In this document: piece after piece, positions 1 through 7,818 of the stretch
Position numbering within the stretch: the stretch's first letter is position 1
Layout: each line of letters begins with the position of its first letter
IMG/VR virus record: IMGVR_UViG_3300030329_004172
Span: 1 to 35,592 of that record
DNA from: a virus
Reading direction: 5' to 3' (one strand)
DNA length: 35,592 nucleotides
Position numbers and translations under genes: made by a program
The notes under the pieces: generated by a model
The model's database searches: none
What the model was told of the DNA's origin: nothing
The model's input: the letters and a program-made list of their open reading frames with translations, nothing else

Positions 1-1
1 T

Positions 2-172
2 ATTATAGGTTTTATTGCATTTGCAATAATGTGTGTGATTATGATAATAGACTTACTAACTGGTTATACAGGTAAAGATTTGGTAATTAACGAATTTGTA
101 TACGATTCTTTTGTATATGTGGTGTTAGGTTGCTTTGGTATAAGCGGTATAGAAAAATTTGCTAAAAAATAA
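2..172 (+). CDS. Small membrane protein, C-terminal part (5' end outside window)
   Basis: An open frame enters from the left edge and encodes the last 56 residues of a protein. It starts with a hydrophobic stretch (IIGFIAFAIMCVIMIIDLL), then a short loop TGYTGKDLVINEF, a second apolar stretch (FVYVVLGCFGISG) and a basic tail ending KFAKK. At least two membrane segments are therefore visible. The next gene, a 3-TM-type holin, begins seven bases after the stop, so this protein may belong to the lysis module, for example as a second holin or antiholin. I do not recognise a family with certainty; the holin-like role rests on size, topology and neighbour only. Confidence 0.65.
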   Translation: MIGFIAFAIMCVIMIIDLLTGYTGKDLVINEFVYDSFVYVVLGCFGISGIEKFAKK

Positions 173-178
173 AATTAA

Positions 179-571
179 ATGAGTATATTAAATAAAGTAT
201 TTTCAGCTGGAGCTGGCGATCTTGTAAAAAACGTAGGCGGAGTTTTAGATAACTTAACTACAACTAAAGAAGAAAAGCTAGAAGCTGAAAGAAAAATCAA
301 AGATATGATTATGGGTTACGAAGCAGAAATGCAAAAACAAGTAACCGAAAGATGGAAGTTCGATATGAATTCTGATTCGTGGCTTTCAAAAAACATCCGT
401 CCATTAACCTTAATATTTCTTGTAATATCTACAGTGTTGATAATATTTATCGATGCTGGAGCATTACAATTTGAAGTTAAGTCTAGCTGGATAGATTTAT
501 TACAATTAGTATTAATAACGGTGATCGGCGCTTATTTCGGCGGACGCTCACTAGAAAAAGTAAAAAAATAA
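179..571 (+). CDS. Holin, 3-TM (GTA-holin-like) family
   Basis: This 130-residue protein has an amphipathic, coiled-coil-prone first half (about residues 28-60, rich in E and K). A linker follows containing ERWKFDMNSDSWLSKNIRP and then two strong membrane spans (about 73-95 and 104-121), with a basic tail SLEKVKK. The order (helix, R-W..D...SDSWLSKNIRP, hydrophobic pair) is the pattern I associate with phage holins of the 3TM/GTA type. Such holins permeabilise the inner membrane at the end of infection and let a lysin reach the wall. No endolysin is visible in this window. The start has only the A/T leader AAAATTAAAT before it. Confidence in the family is good; the lysis role is inferred from the family. 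Confidence 0.75.
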   Translation: MSILNKVFSAGAGDLVKNVGGVLDNLTTTKEEKLEAERKIKDMIMGYEAEMQKQVTERWKFDMNSDSWLSKNIRPLTLIFLVISTVLIIFIDAGALQFEVKSSWIDLLQLVLITVIGAYFGGRSLEKVKK

Positions 572-575
572 AATT

Positions 576-1028
576 ATGGGACAAAATTCAACAGAAGTAG
601 CTTATGGCTTTGGTCAATTTGGATCAACATTTATGAGTGGAGACGGGGCTATATTAGATTTAACTGGAACTACAGCTAAATATTATGTGTGCGCTATAAC
701 AATGCTTACAGACGTACAGTTTGGTGGTACAGGAGCTTCAGGTTTAGGTATATTAGATGGTGGACCTAATAATGGTATAGGTACAACGCACTTTGCTTCA
801 GCAGAAGATACACAAACTTTAGACACTGACTGGGGTGCGGCAACTCACGAAGGCGATAATGATAGTGATCTTGTAGTCTTAGATGGTTCTGGCACAACGT
901 TTCCAAAAGGTATAACTATATACGGTATGTATGATTATATAGAATTGCACTCTGGAGATGTTATATGCTACGTGGCACCAAGACCAGATTATAAAGAAAG
1001 ACTTAGAGCGAAAAAGATAACAACATAA
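576..1028 (+). CDS. Small beta-rich phage structural protein (unknown role)
   Basis: This 150-residue protein is rich in Gly, Thr and Asp and predicted mostly beta by eye, with no membrane segment or signal peptide. Its C-terminal part reads GITIYGMYDYIELHSGDVI followed by CYVAPRPD. This resembles the short 'G-hydrophobic-YG...SG-hydrophobic-Y' ending seen in many small phage head or tail decoration proteins, but I cannot name a family. It starts four bases after the holin gene, and its stop overlaps the start of the lectin-domain gene as TAATG, so the two are probably translated together. A role as a decoration or fibre-associated protein is inference. Confidence 0.65.
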   Translation: MGQNSTEVAYGFGQFGSTFMSGDGAILDLTGTTAKYYVCAITMLTDVQFGGTGASGLGILDGGPNNGIGTTHFASAEDTQTLDTDWGAATHEGDNDSDLVVLDGSGTTFPKGITIYGMYDYIELHSGDVICYVAPRPDYKERLRAKKITT

Positions 1029-1831
1029 TGTTAGGATTAGGTAGTACATTAATAGGAGGAGCGGTTGTATCAGCAGATTTTACAGCTGCTAGCATATCAA
1101 GCTTAGATCTTTGGTATGACTTTAGCACTTTAACAGGTTCTGACGGAGATGCTGTTTCTAGTTTTGCTAACGGCGGTGATGCTGGTAGTGATTACAACTT
1201 AAGCCAAGGTACAGCTGGTAGAAGACCACTTTTAGAAACAGGAGACATGGCTTTAAATTCTCTTAAATTTGACAACAATGATGACAGGCTATCTTTAGAC
1301 AATGTTTATGTGACCACTGACCAAACTTTTACTTTTTTTGTAGTTTTTGAAACAGGACAAGCTGGTACTGATATTTTTATGGGCGGTGATAATACCGTAA
1401 ATAATGAAAACTTTATTTCGTTAGCAGGTGCAAATGGTGTAGCTATACAAACAAGGTTTAACGGTGTTACTGGTGGTGCAAACAACAACACTGTGACAAC
1501 TAAAACAGACGGAACAGAATCAGGAGGAACAAATGGAGATGGTGATCACACGTTTAGAGAAAATACACCAGAAATAATGGTAATGACAAGAGCCGCTGAT
1601 GAAGAAATGAGATTTTATAATTTTGAAGGAACTTTAATTTGTACAGAAGACAGTGCTACTAATAACAGCTCTAATACCAACTTTAGAGTTCAAACTATAG
1701 GCGCAGATGGTGGAGGTTCTGGCGCACATCAAGGAACAATAGGCGAAATAGGTTTATATAATAAAGTTTTAAGTTCTGGCGAAATATCTAGCTTAACTAC
1801 TCATTTAGCTTCTAAGTGGAGCGTAACATAA
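1028..1831 (+). CDS. LamG/concanavalin A-like lectin-domain protein
   Basis: This 267-residue protein starts in the TAATG overlap with the gene upstream. After a Gly-rich N-terminus, from about residue 24, it follows the ConA-like lectin/glucanase (LamG jelly-roll) pattern. SSLDLWYDFSTLTGSDG is followed by a strand ending in RRPLLETGD, LKFDNNDDRLSL, and TFTFFVVFE. The closing segment is IGEIGLYNKVLSSGEISSL, ending in a helix (LASKWSV) that is typical of these domains. Jelly-roll domains in phages usually bind host glycans as part of fibres or decorations. No signal peptide is convincing, so it is likely a virion component. Carbohydrate binding is inferred from the fold, and the exact virion location is unknown. 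Confidence 0.75.
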   Translation: MLGLGSTLIGGAVVSADFTAASISSLDLWYDFSTLTGSDGDAVSSFANGGDAGSDYNLSQGTAGRRPLLETGDMALNSLKFDNNDDRLSLDNVYVTTDQTFTFFVVFETGQAGTDIFMGGDNTVNNENFISLAGANGVAIQTRFNGVTGGANNNTVTTKTDGTESGGTNGDGDHTFRENTPEIMVMTRAADEEMRFYNFEGTLICTEDSATNNSSNTNFRVQTIGADGGGSGAHQGTIGEIGLYNKVLSSGEISSLTTHLASKWSVT

Positions 1832-1861
1832 ACAATTATTAACAATTAAATTAAATTAAAT

Positions 1862-2146
1862 ATGGCAAAAAAAGAAAAGATGGTTGACTTAAAACCAAAA
1901 GCAGAAAAAATAACAGACGATCAGTTGAAGATGTTACAAAGTTCTGTAAGTATTATAAATCAAACTCAAATGGAAATAGGTAGATTAGAAACACAAAAGC
2001 ACAATATGCTACATAATCTAGCTCAAAGCCAAAAAGCTTTAATAGACATGCAAGATAAGTTTAAAGAACAATACGGAACTTTTGATATTAACATAACTGA
2101 TGGTTTAATAAATTACAACAATGAGCAAACTGATAAGAAAGATTAG
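1862..2146 (+). CDS. Conserved small coiled-coil phage protein, unknown function
   Basis: This 94-residue soluble protein has a charged N-terminus (MAKKEKMVDLKPK), a central helix of heptad-like character from about residue 17 to 68 (for example IGRLETQKHNMLHNLAQ), and a C-terminal segment KEQYGTFDINITDGLI. The arrangement of helix followed by 'YG..xINI.DG.I' is one I associate with small unknown proteins next to head genes in marine phages, but I know no function. The leader AATTAAATTAAAT contains no Shine-Dalgarno. The last 26 bases overlap the next gene in another frame. A role in head assembly is only suggested by location. Confidence 0.65.
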   Translation: MAKKEKMVDLKPKAEKITDDQLKMLQSSVSIINQTQMEIGRLETQKHNMLHNLAQSQKALIDMQDKFKEQYGTFDINITDGLINYNNEQTDKKD

Positions 2147-2342
2147 TGTAGGCAAAGACTACAAAAACGACGCTATGCACTATTCTGTTGGTCAGGAAGT
2201 ATATGGTGGACACACTATATGCGATATTATAGAAGAAGAACATAAGTTTTCTATTTATATTAAAAAAAACAAAGATGTTCTACCTTGGAAAGACTTTAAC
2301 AAAAACATGGCTGTTTCTGTAGAGTATAATTTAGAATACTAA
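2121..2342 (+). CDS. Conserved small phage protein, unknown function
   Basis: A 73-residue soluble protein that begins inside the last codons of the gene upstream and ends in a TAATG overlap with the GroES-like gene. Its sequence alternates short strands: LIRKISVGKDYKNDAMHY, VGQEVYGGHTICDI, FSIYIKK, then VLPWKDFNKNMAVSVEYNL. This looks like a compact beta-sheet domain. The combination 'RKISVG.DYK..AMHY.VGQ' and 'WK.FN.NM.VSVE' gives it the look of a conserved family of marine phage genomes. I recognise no activity. The tight overlaps on both sides argue that it is real and translationally coupled. Confidence 0.6.
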   Translation: MSKLIRKISVGKDYKNDAMHYSVGQEVYGGHTICDIIEEEHKFSIYIKKNKDVLPWKDFNKNMAVSVEYNLEY

Positions 2343-2932
2343 TGCGTAGCGTTTACAACTTTGTTGTAACACCAAAAGGCGACAGGTATAACAACAAAAA
2401 GAAAATAGGTGGTTCGGAGTTAATTATTAATACTGAAATATACAATCATCAATACGTTAATAGAGAGGCTGTTGTTGTTTCAACTCCAATTGTTGGTGAG
2501 ACAAACATTAAGGTTGGTGATACTGTTATTGTGCATCATAATGTTTTTAGAAGGTGGCATAATCAATACGGTATAGAAAAAAATAGTAGAAGTTATTTTA
2601 ATGATAATACTTATTTAATAAATCACGATCAAATCTTTTTGTATAAAAAAAACAAAAAGTGGATTACACCAAAAGGCTACTGTTTTGTTAAACCTTTAAA
2701 AGCCGTAAATAAATTTAACACTGAACGTGAAAAACCTCTACAAGGTATAGTTAAATACTCAGATGGAACAGTTGATGTTGATGACTTGATAGGTTTTACA
2801 CCAAACAGCGAATATGAGTTTATTATTGATAACGAAAAATTATATAGAGTTTTATCTAAATTTATTACAATTAAATATGAATACCAAGGAAACGAAGAAG
2901 CGTATAATCCAGGCTGGGCACAAAGCGGTTGA
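2342..2932 (+). CDS. Putative phage co-chaperonin with two GroES-like modules
   Basis: A 196-residue protein. Residues about 5-105 can be laid over GroES. A first strand FVVTPKGDR is followed by a polar loop with IGGSELIINTEI, where the GroES mobile loop carries GGI(V/L)L. Then come a strand AVVVSTPIVG, the segment IKVGDTVIVHHNVF (compare KVGD-IVIF in GroES), and a final LINHDQIFLYK strand. A second, weaker copy begins at ITPKGYCFVKPL and runs through LQGIVKYSD, DDLIGFTPNSEYEFII and LYRVLSKFITIKYE. Phage GroES-like proteins (T4 gp31 is the classic) cap host GroEL so that the capsid protein can fold, which suits this position just upstream of the head genes. Starts in a TAATG overlap. The GroES reading is by eye, and the second module is less certain than the first. 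Confidence 0.6.
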   Translation: MRSVYNFVVTPKGDRYNNKKKIGGSELIINTEIYNHQYVNREAVVVSTPIVGETNIKVGDTVIVHHNVFRRWHNQYGIEKNSRSYFNDNTYLINHDQIFLYKKNKKWITPKGYCFVKPLKAVNKFNTEREKPLQGIVKYSDGTVDVDDLIGFTPNSEYEFIIDNEKLYRVLSKFITIKYEYQGNEEAYNPGWAQSG

Positions 2933-3152
2933 AGAACTAATTAAAGTGGCTAAAGAAGCTATTGTGGATAGCGATGAAGACATATCAGCCGATAGATTAA
3001 AAAACGCAGCAGCTACTAAAAAGTTAGCTATATTTGATGCGTTTGAAATATTAAACAGAATCCAAGAAGAAGAAAACATATTAGAAGGTAAACAACCTGA
3101 AGAAAAAAAAGAGCGAGTGTTTAAAGGATTTGCAGAAGGAAGATCTAAGTAA
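2877..3152 (+). CDS. Candidate terminase small subunit
   Basis: I place the start at the ATG at 2877, giving 91 residues (MNTKETKKRIIQAGHKAVEE...). An earlier ATG at 2814 would add a stretch that simply shadows the upstream gene. The protein is helical and charged: IIQAGHKAVEELIKVAKEA, then SADRLKNAAATKKLAIFDA, EILNRIQEEENILEG and a basic tail FKGFAEGRSK. It directly precedes the large terminase in a TAATG overlap, is of the right size, and has the helix-rich, basic-ended make-up expected of a DNA-recognising small subunit. I see no clear helix-turn-helix signature, so the assignment rests mainly on position. It overlaps the GroES-like gene by 56 bases. Confidence 0.55.
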   Translation: MNTKETKKRIIQAGHKAVEELIKVAKEAIVDSDEDISADRLKNAAATKKLAIFDAFEILNRIQEEENILEGKQPEEKKERVFKGFAEGRSK

Positions 3153-5365
3153 TGTACGAGCAAAGTTTATATAAAATAATAGAACCTGTAAAAAAGACCA
3201 CCATAAGTAGGCTTAACAAAGGTAAAAAGTGGAAGTACGGCTACAACAAAGAACACGATTTAGTTGTTATTTCTAAAACTGGACAAATAGGTGATATATA
3301 TGAAATACAAGGTTTAGCTATAGCTTTACCAAAACAACCTAAACTGGTTTTTAAACACGAGAAAAACAAATGGGTGAAGTTAGATCAACCTAAAGAAATA
3401 AGTAAACTAAAAACTATATTTGACTGGAGATTATATCCAGAAGAATCAAAAGAACAGTGGTACGATTATATAGACGAAGAATTTAAACGAAGAGAAGAAG
3501 GTTTTTGGTTTACAAATAAAAACAAACCAACATACATAACGGGTACACATTACATGTATTTACAATGGAGTAAAATTGATGTAGGTGCTCCTGACTTTAG
3601 AGAAGCTAACAGGTTGTTTTATATATTTTGGGAAGCTTGTAAAGCTGATAAAAGGTGCTACGGTATGTGCTATTTAAAAAATAGACGTAGTGGTTTTTCT
3701 TTTATGTCTTCTGCAGAAACAGTTAATTTAGCCACTATATCAAGTGATAGTAGATATGGGATACTTTCTAAAACTGGTAGCGATGCTAAAAAAATGTTTA
3801 CAGATAAAGTTGTTCCTATATCAGTTAATTATCCTTTTTTCTTTAAACCGATACAAGATGGTATGGATAGACCTAAAACAGAGTTAGCCTACAGAGTACC
3901 AGCTAGTAAGTTTACACGAAAGAAAATAACAGACAACGTTAAACTTGAAGAACTAGAAGGTTTAGATACAACCATAGACTGGAAAAACACGGGTGATAAT
4001 AGCTATGATGGTGAAAAACTAGCGCTATTAGTACACGATGAAAGTGGTAAATGGGAAAGACCTGATAATATATTAAACAACTGGAGAGTTACAAAAACAT
4101 GTTTGAGATTAGGTAGTAGGATTATTGGTAAGTGTATGATGGGTTCTACTAGCAACGCTCTTGATAAAGGTGGAAACAATTTTAAAAAATTATATTATGA
4201 TTCAGATGTCACGAAAAGAAATAGAAATGGACAGACAAAGAGCGGTTTATACTCTTTGTTTATCCCAATGGAGTGGAACTATGAAGGATTTATTGATGGA
4301 TTCGGACTTCCTGTTTTTACTAACCCAGATCATGACGTTGTCGGACCAGATGGAGAATTAATAGATGTTGGTGTAATAGATCATTGGCAAAATGAAGCAG
4401 AAGGTTTAAAGTCAGATCAAGATGCTTTAAATGAGTTTTACAGACAATTTCCAAGAACCGAAGAGCACGCGTTTAGAGACGAAACAAAAAACAGTATATT
4501 TAATTTAGTAAAAATATACGAACAAATAGATTATAACGAAGAAATGTCAAGAACACTTGGTGTTTCTGTAGGTAACTTTCAGTGGGTTAACGGTATTAAA
4601 GACACACAAGTTATTTTTTATCCCGATCCTAAGGGAAGATTTAAAGTAAGTTGGATACCACCAACTCATTTACAAAACAAAATTGTAATAAAAAACGGTA
4701 TAAAATATCCTGGTAACGAACACGTGGGTGCATTTGGTTGTGACTCGTACGACATATCAGGAACCGTAGATGGTCAAGGTTCTAAAGGAGCGTTACACGG
4801 CCTAACTAAATTTAGCATGGAGGACGCTCCTGCAAACAGCTTCTTTTTAGAATACTTATCACGACCACCTACGGCAGAAATATTTTTCGAAGATGTGTTA
4901 ATGGCTTTAGCCTTTTACGGTATGCCAATACTAGCGGAAAATAACAAACCAAGACTTCTTTACTATTTAAGAAGAAGAGGTTATAGAGGGTTTAGTATGA
5001 ACAGACCTGATAAAGTTTGGAACAAGTTGTCTTCTTCAGAAAAAGAAGTAGGCGGTATACCAAACTCAAGTGAAGACATAAAACAAGCTCACGCTGCTGC
5101 TATTGAAATGTATATACAAAATCATGTTGGCGTTAAAACAAATGGTGATATAGGTGACTTGTATTTTAATTCTTTATTAAACGATTGGGCTAAATTTGAT
5201 ATAAACAAAAGAACTAAGTTTGATGCTACTATAAGTTCTGGTTTAGCTATAATGGCGTGTAACAGACATTTGTACGCTCCTAACGCTAAAATTGAAAAAC
5301 CTAAATTAAACATAAATATTGCTAGATATAAAAACACAGGCAATACATCTAAAATAATAAAATAA
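3152..5365 (+). CDS. terL: Terminase large subunit (DNA packaging ATPase/nuclease)
   Basis: A 737-residue packaging motor. An N-terminal region of about 170 residues precedes the ATPase. The nucleotide loop is a deviant Walker A, LKNRRSGFSFM around residues 175-185, recalling the lambda-type KSARVGYSK rather than GxxxxGK(S/T). Walker B is LALLVHDE with D296 and catalytic E297, followed by GKW. A coupling motif MMGSTSN is at about 329-335. The C-terminal RNaseH-like nuclease shows GAFGCDSYD with D531 as first acidic residue, and D691 in RTKFDATISSG is a candidate later one. Terminases cut concatemeric DNA and pump it through the portal. The gene lies between the small-subunit candidate (TAATG overlap) and the portal (two bases apart), as usual. 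The family is secure; the packaging strategy cannot be read here. Confidence 0.9.
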   Translation: MYEQSLYKIIEPVKKTTISRLNKGKKWKYGYNKEHDLVVISKTGQIGDIYEIQGLAIALPKQPKLVFKHEKNKWVKLDQPKEISKLKTIFDWRLYPEESKEQWYDYIDEEFKRREEGFWFTNKNKPTYITGTHYMYLQWSKIDVGAPDFREANRLFYIFWEACKADKRCYGMCYLKNRRSGFSFMSSAETVNLATISSDSRYGILSKTGSDAKKMFTDKVVPISVNYPFFFKPIQDGMDRPKTELAYRVPASKFTRKKITDNVKLEELEGLDTTIDWKNTGDNSYDGEKLALLVHDESGKWERPDNILNNWRVTKTCLRLGSRIIGKCMMGSTSNALDKGGNNFKKLYYDSDVTKRNRNGQTKSGLYSLFIPMEWNYEGFIDGFGLPVFTNPDHDVVGPDGELIDVGVIDHWQNEAEGLKSDQDALNEFYRQFPRTEEHAFRDETKNSIFNLVKIYEQIDYNEEMSRTLGVSVGNFQWVNGIKDTQVIFYPDPKGRFKVSWIPPTHLQNKIVIKNGIKYPGNEHVGAFGCDSYDISGTVDGQGSKGALHGLTKFSMEDAPANSFFLEYLSRPPTAEIFFEDVLMALAFYGMPILAENNKPRLLYYLRRRGYRGFSMNRPDKVWNKLSSSEKEVGGIPNSSEDIKQAHAAAIEMYIQNHVGVKTNGDIGDLYFNSLLNDWAKFDINKRTKFDATISSGLAIMACNRHLYAPNAKIEKPKLNINIARYKNTGNTSKIIK

Positions 5366-5367
5366 AT

Positions 5368-7788
5368 ATGGCAAATTACGGTGTAAAAAGTTATTTTCCA
5401 AGTCAAGCTGTTAGTGATCTTGAAAAGATGAGCTATGAATACGGTTTAAAAATAGCTAAAGCTATAGAGTCTGAGTGGTTTCATCACGACAGAAACAATA
5501 ATAAGTACCTTAACAATTTAAATGATTTTCACAAACTAAGGCTTTACGCTAGAGGAGAACAATCAATACAAAAATATAAAGATGAGTTATCTATAAATGG
5601 TGATTTGTCTTATTTAAATTTAGACTGGACGCCTGTACCTATTATACCTAAGTTTGTAGATATAGTGGTTAACGGTATCGCGGAAAGAACTTACGATATA
5701 AAAGCTTACTCTCAAGATCCTTATGGCGTACAAGAACGCACAGAGTACATGGAAGGTATTATGAACGATATGCAGATGAAAGAGTTTGACGCGGTCGCTG
5801 CTGAAAGATTAGGTATAAACACTAGAGAAAGTGAAATGAAGGTTTTGCCAGAATCACCAGAAGAGTTAAGATTACATATGCAGCTTAACTATAAGCAAGC
5901 TGTAGAAATGGCAGAAGAACAAGCTATAAATGTTTTAATGGATGGTAATAATTACGAGTTAATAAAAAAGAGATTTTATTATGATTTAACTGTTTTAGGT
6001 ATTGGTGCTGTTAAAACTTCGTTTAACACATCAGAAGGCGTTACTATAGATTACGTTGATCCTGCTGACTTAGTTTATTCTTATACAGATTCACCTTATT
6101 TTGAAGATTTGTATTATGTTGGAGAAGTTAAGTCTATACCTGTTAATGAACTAGTTAAACAATTTCCTTTTTTAACAGAAAGTGAAATAGAAGAATTACT
6201 TAAAAATAAATATTATAATAGAAACAATTATAAAAGTAGATATTCCGCGAACAAAGAAGATAACAATAAAGTACAAGTTTTGTATTTCAATTACAAAACT
6301 TACATGAATGAAGTTTACAAAGTTAAAGAAACAGGAACAGGTGGTGATAAAGCTATAGAAAAAGACGATACATTTGATCCGCCGGTAAACAAAGAAGGTG
6401 GATACGAAAAATTATTAAGATCTGTAGAGGTTTTGTATGAAGGAGCTGTGGTTTTAGGTACTGATAAATTACTTAAGTGGGAAATGGCTAAAAACATGAT
6501 GAGACCTAAAAGTGATTACACTAAGGTGAAAATGAACTATAACATAGTTGCTCCTAGAATGTACGATGGTAGAATAGAATCTTTAGTTAAAAGAATAACC
6601 GGCTTTGCTGACATGATACAGTTAACGCATTTAAAGCTACAACAAGTTATGTCGCGTATGATACCTGATGGTGTTTACTTAGACGCCGACGGTTTAGCTG
6701 AAATAGACTTAGGTAACGGAACTAATTATAATCCACAAGAAGCACTTAACATGTTTTTTCAAACAGGTTCTGTTATAGGTAGATCTTTTACCAGTGAAGG
6801 TGATTTAAACCCTGGTAAAGTACCAATACAAGAAATAAGAAGTAATAGTGGTGGTGCTAAACTACAAAGTTTAATTCAAACTTACAATTACTACTTACAG
6901 ATGATAAGAGATGTAACTGGTTTAAATGAAGCTAGAGATGGTAGTATGCCAGATAAAAACGCTTTAGTAGGTGTACAAAAACTAGCGGCTGCTAATTCAA
7001 ACACAGCAACAAGACATATATTACAGTCAGGTTTATTTTTAACAGCTGAGATCGCTGAGTGTTTGTCGCTAAGAATATCTGATATATTAGAATATTCACC
7101 AACAGCTGATGCGTTTATACAAGCAATAGGTTCACATAATGTAGCAACATTAGATGAGATGAAAAACTTACACTTGTATGATTTTGGTATATTTATAGAT
7201 TTAATGCCAGATGAAGAAGAAAAAGCTATATTAGAAAATAATATTCAAATGGCGCTTCAACAAAAAAGTATAGAACTTGAAGACGCTATTGATATTAGAG
7301 AGATAAAAAATTTAAAGCTAGCAAATCAACTTTTAAAAATAAGAAGAGGTAAAAAAGAAGAAAAAGACAGGCGTATGCAAATGGAAAACATACAAGCTCA
7401 AGCTCAGTCTAACGCACAGGCAGCTCAAGCTGCAGCGCGATTAGATATTCAAAAAGCTCAAGCTAAAGCGCAAACTGAAGCTCAGTTATCTCAAATGCAA
7501 GCACAGCTTGAAGCGCAAAAAATGGCGCAAGAAGTTGAAGCTAAAAAACAATTAATGGCTTTAGAGTTTCAATACAACATGCAACTAAAAAACATGGAAG
7601 TTGAAGGTTTAAAGACTAGAGAAAAACAAAAAGAAGATAGAAAAGACGAGCGAACTAAAATACAGGCTACGCAGCAATCAGAACTTATTGATCAAAGAAA
7701 AACAGGTAAACCACCTAAAAGCTTTGAGTCAGCAGGTAATGATATAGTGGGTGGTGGTTTCAGTTTAGAAGCCTTTGAGCCGAGATAA
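5368..7788 (+). CDS. Portal protein
   Basis: An 806-residue protein, right after the terminase, with portal-like organisation. The alpha/beta wing carries SYLNLDWTPVPIIPKFVDI and YDLTVLGIGAVKTSFN, then the DYVDPADLVYSY segment often found in portals. Stem and crown-like helices hold LVKRITGFADMIQLTHLKLQ, QTYNYYLQMIRDVTGLNEAR and LVGVQKLAAANS. The C-terminus, from about residue 674 to 740, is an Ala/Gln-rich coiled coil (QAQAQSNAQAAQAAARLDIQ and similar), which in podovirus portals forms an extended barrel inside the head. A dodecameric portal nucleates the shell, anchors the terminase and then holds the neck proteins. The leader AATAAAATAAAT lacks a Shine-Dalgarno. The assignment rests on motifs, size and position and is strong. 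Confidence 0.85.
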   Translation: MANYGVKSYFPSQAVSDLEKMSYEYGLKIAKAIESEWFHHDRNNNKYLNNLNDFHKLRLYARGEQSIQKYKDELSINGDLSYLNLDWTPVPIIPKFVDIVVNGIAERTYDIKAYSQDPYGVQERTEYMEGIMNDMQMKEFDAVAAERLGINTRESEMKVLPESPEELRLHMQLNYKQAVEMAEEQAINVLMDGNNYELIKKRFYYDLTVLGIGAVKTSFNTSEGVTIDYVDPADLVYSYTDSPYFEDLYYVGEVKSIPVNELVKQFPFLTESEIEELLKNKYYNRNNYKSRYSANKEDNNKVQVLYFNYKTYMNEVYKVKETGTGGDKAIEKDDTFDPPVNKEGGYEKLLRSVEVLYEGAVVLGTDKLLKWEMAKNMMRPKSDYTKVKMNYNIVAPRMYDGRIESLVKRITGFADMIQLTHLKLQQVMSRMIPDGVYLDADGLAEIDLGNGTNYNPQEALNMFFQTGSVIGRSFTSEGDLNPGKVPIQEIRSNSGGAKLQSLIQTYNYYLQMIRDVTGLNEARDGSMPDKNALVGVQKLAAANSNTATRHILQSGLFLTAEIAECLSLRISDILEYSPTADAFIQAIGSHNVATLDEMKNLHLYDFGIFIDLMPDEEEKAILENNIQMALQQKSIELEDAIDIREIKNLKLANQLLKIRRGKKEEKDRRMQMENIQAQAQSNAQAAQAAARLDIQKAQAKAQTEAQLSQMQAQLEAQKMAQEVEAKKQLMALEFQYNMQLKNMEVEGLKTREKQKEDRKDERTKIQATQQSELIDQRKTGKPPKSFESAGNDIVGGGFSLEAFEPR

Positions 7789-7796
7789 AAAAATTA

Positions 7797-7818
7797 TTAA
7801 CTATTATTATATTATATT
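7797..7818 (+). promoter_or_regulatory. A/T-only leader with ATTAT repeats before the scaffold gene
   Basis: The short gap before the scaffold start consists only of A and T and ends in TATATTATATTATG, where the last ATG is the start codon. The identical 14 bases precede the gene at 10664. There is no Shine-Dalgarno-like purine run. An unstructured A/U leader is the known type of ribosome entry in Bacteroidota. Whether the repeat also acts as a promoter cannot be told from sequence. Confidence 0.4.

Noticed and set aside
2814-2876. Earlier ATG for the candidate small terminase
   Set aside because: The added residues come from a frame fully inside the GroES-like gene and look like a shadow; the ATG at 2877 begins the charged, helical protein.
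2852-3163. Open frame on the minus strand opposite the small-terminase candidate, and similar minus-strand frames elsewhere
   Set aside because: These mirror A/T-rich plus-strand genes, are Ser/Phe/Ile-rich, lack leaders and have no recognisable domains.
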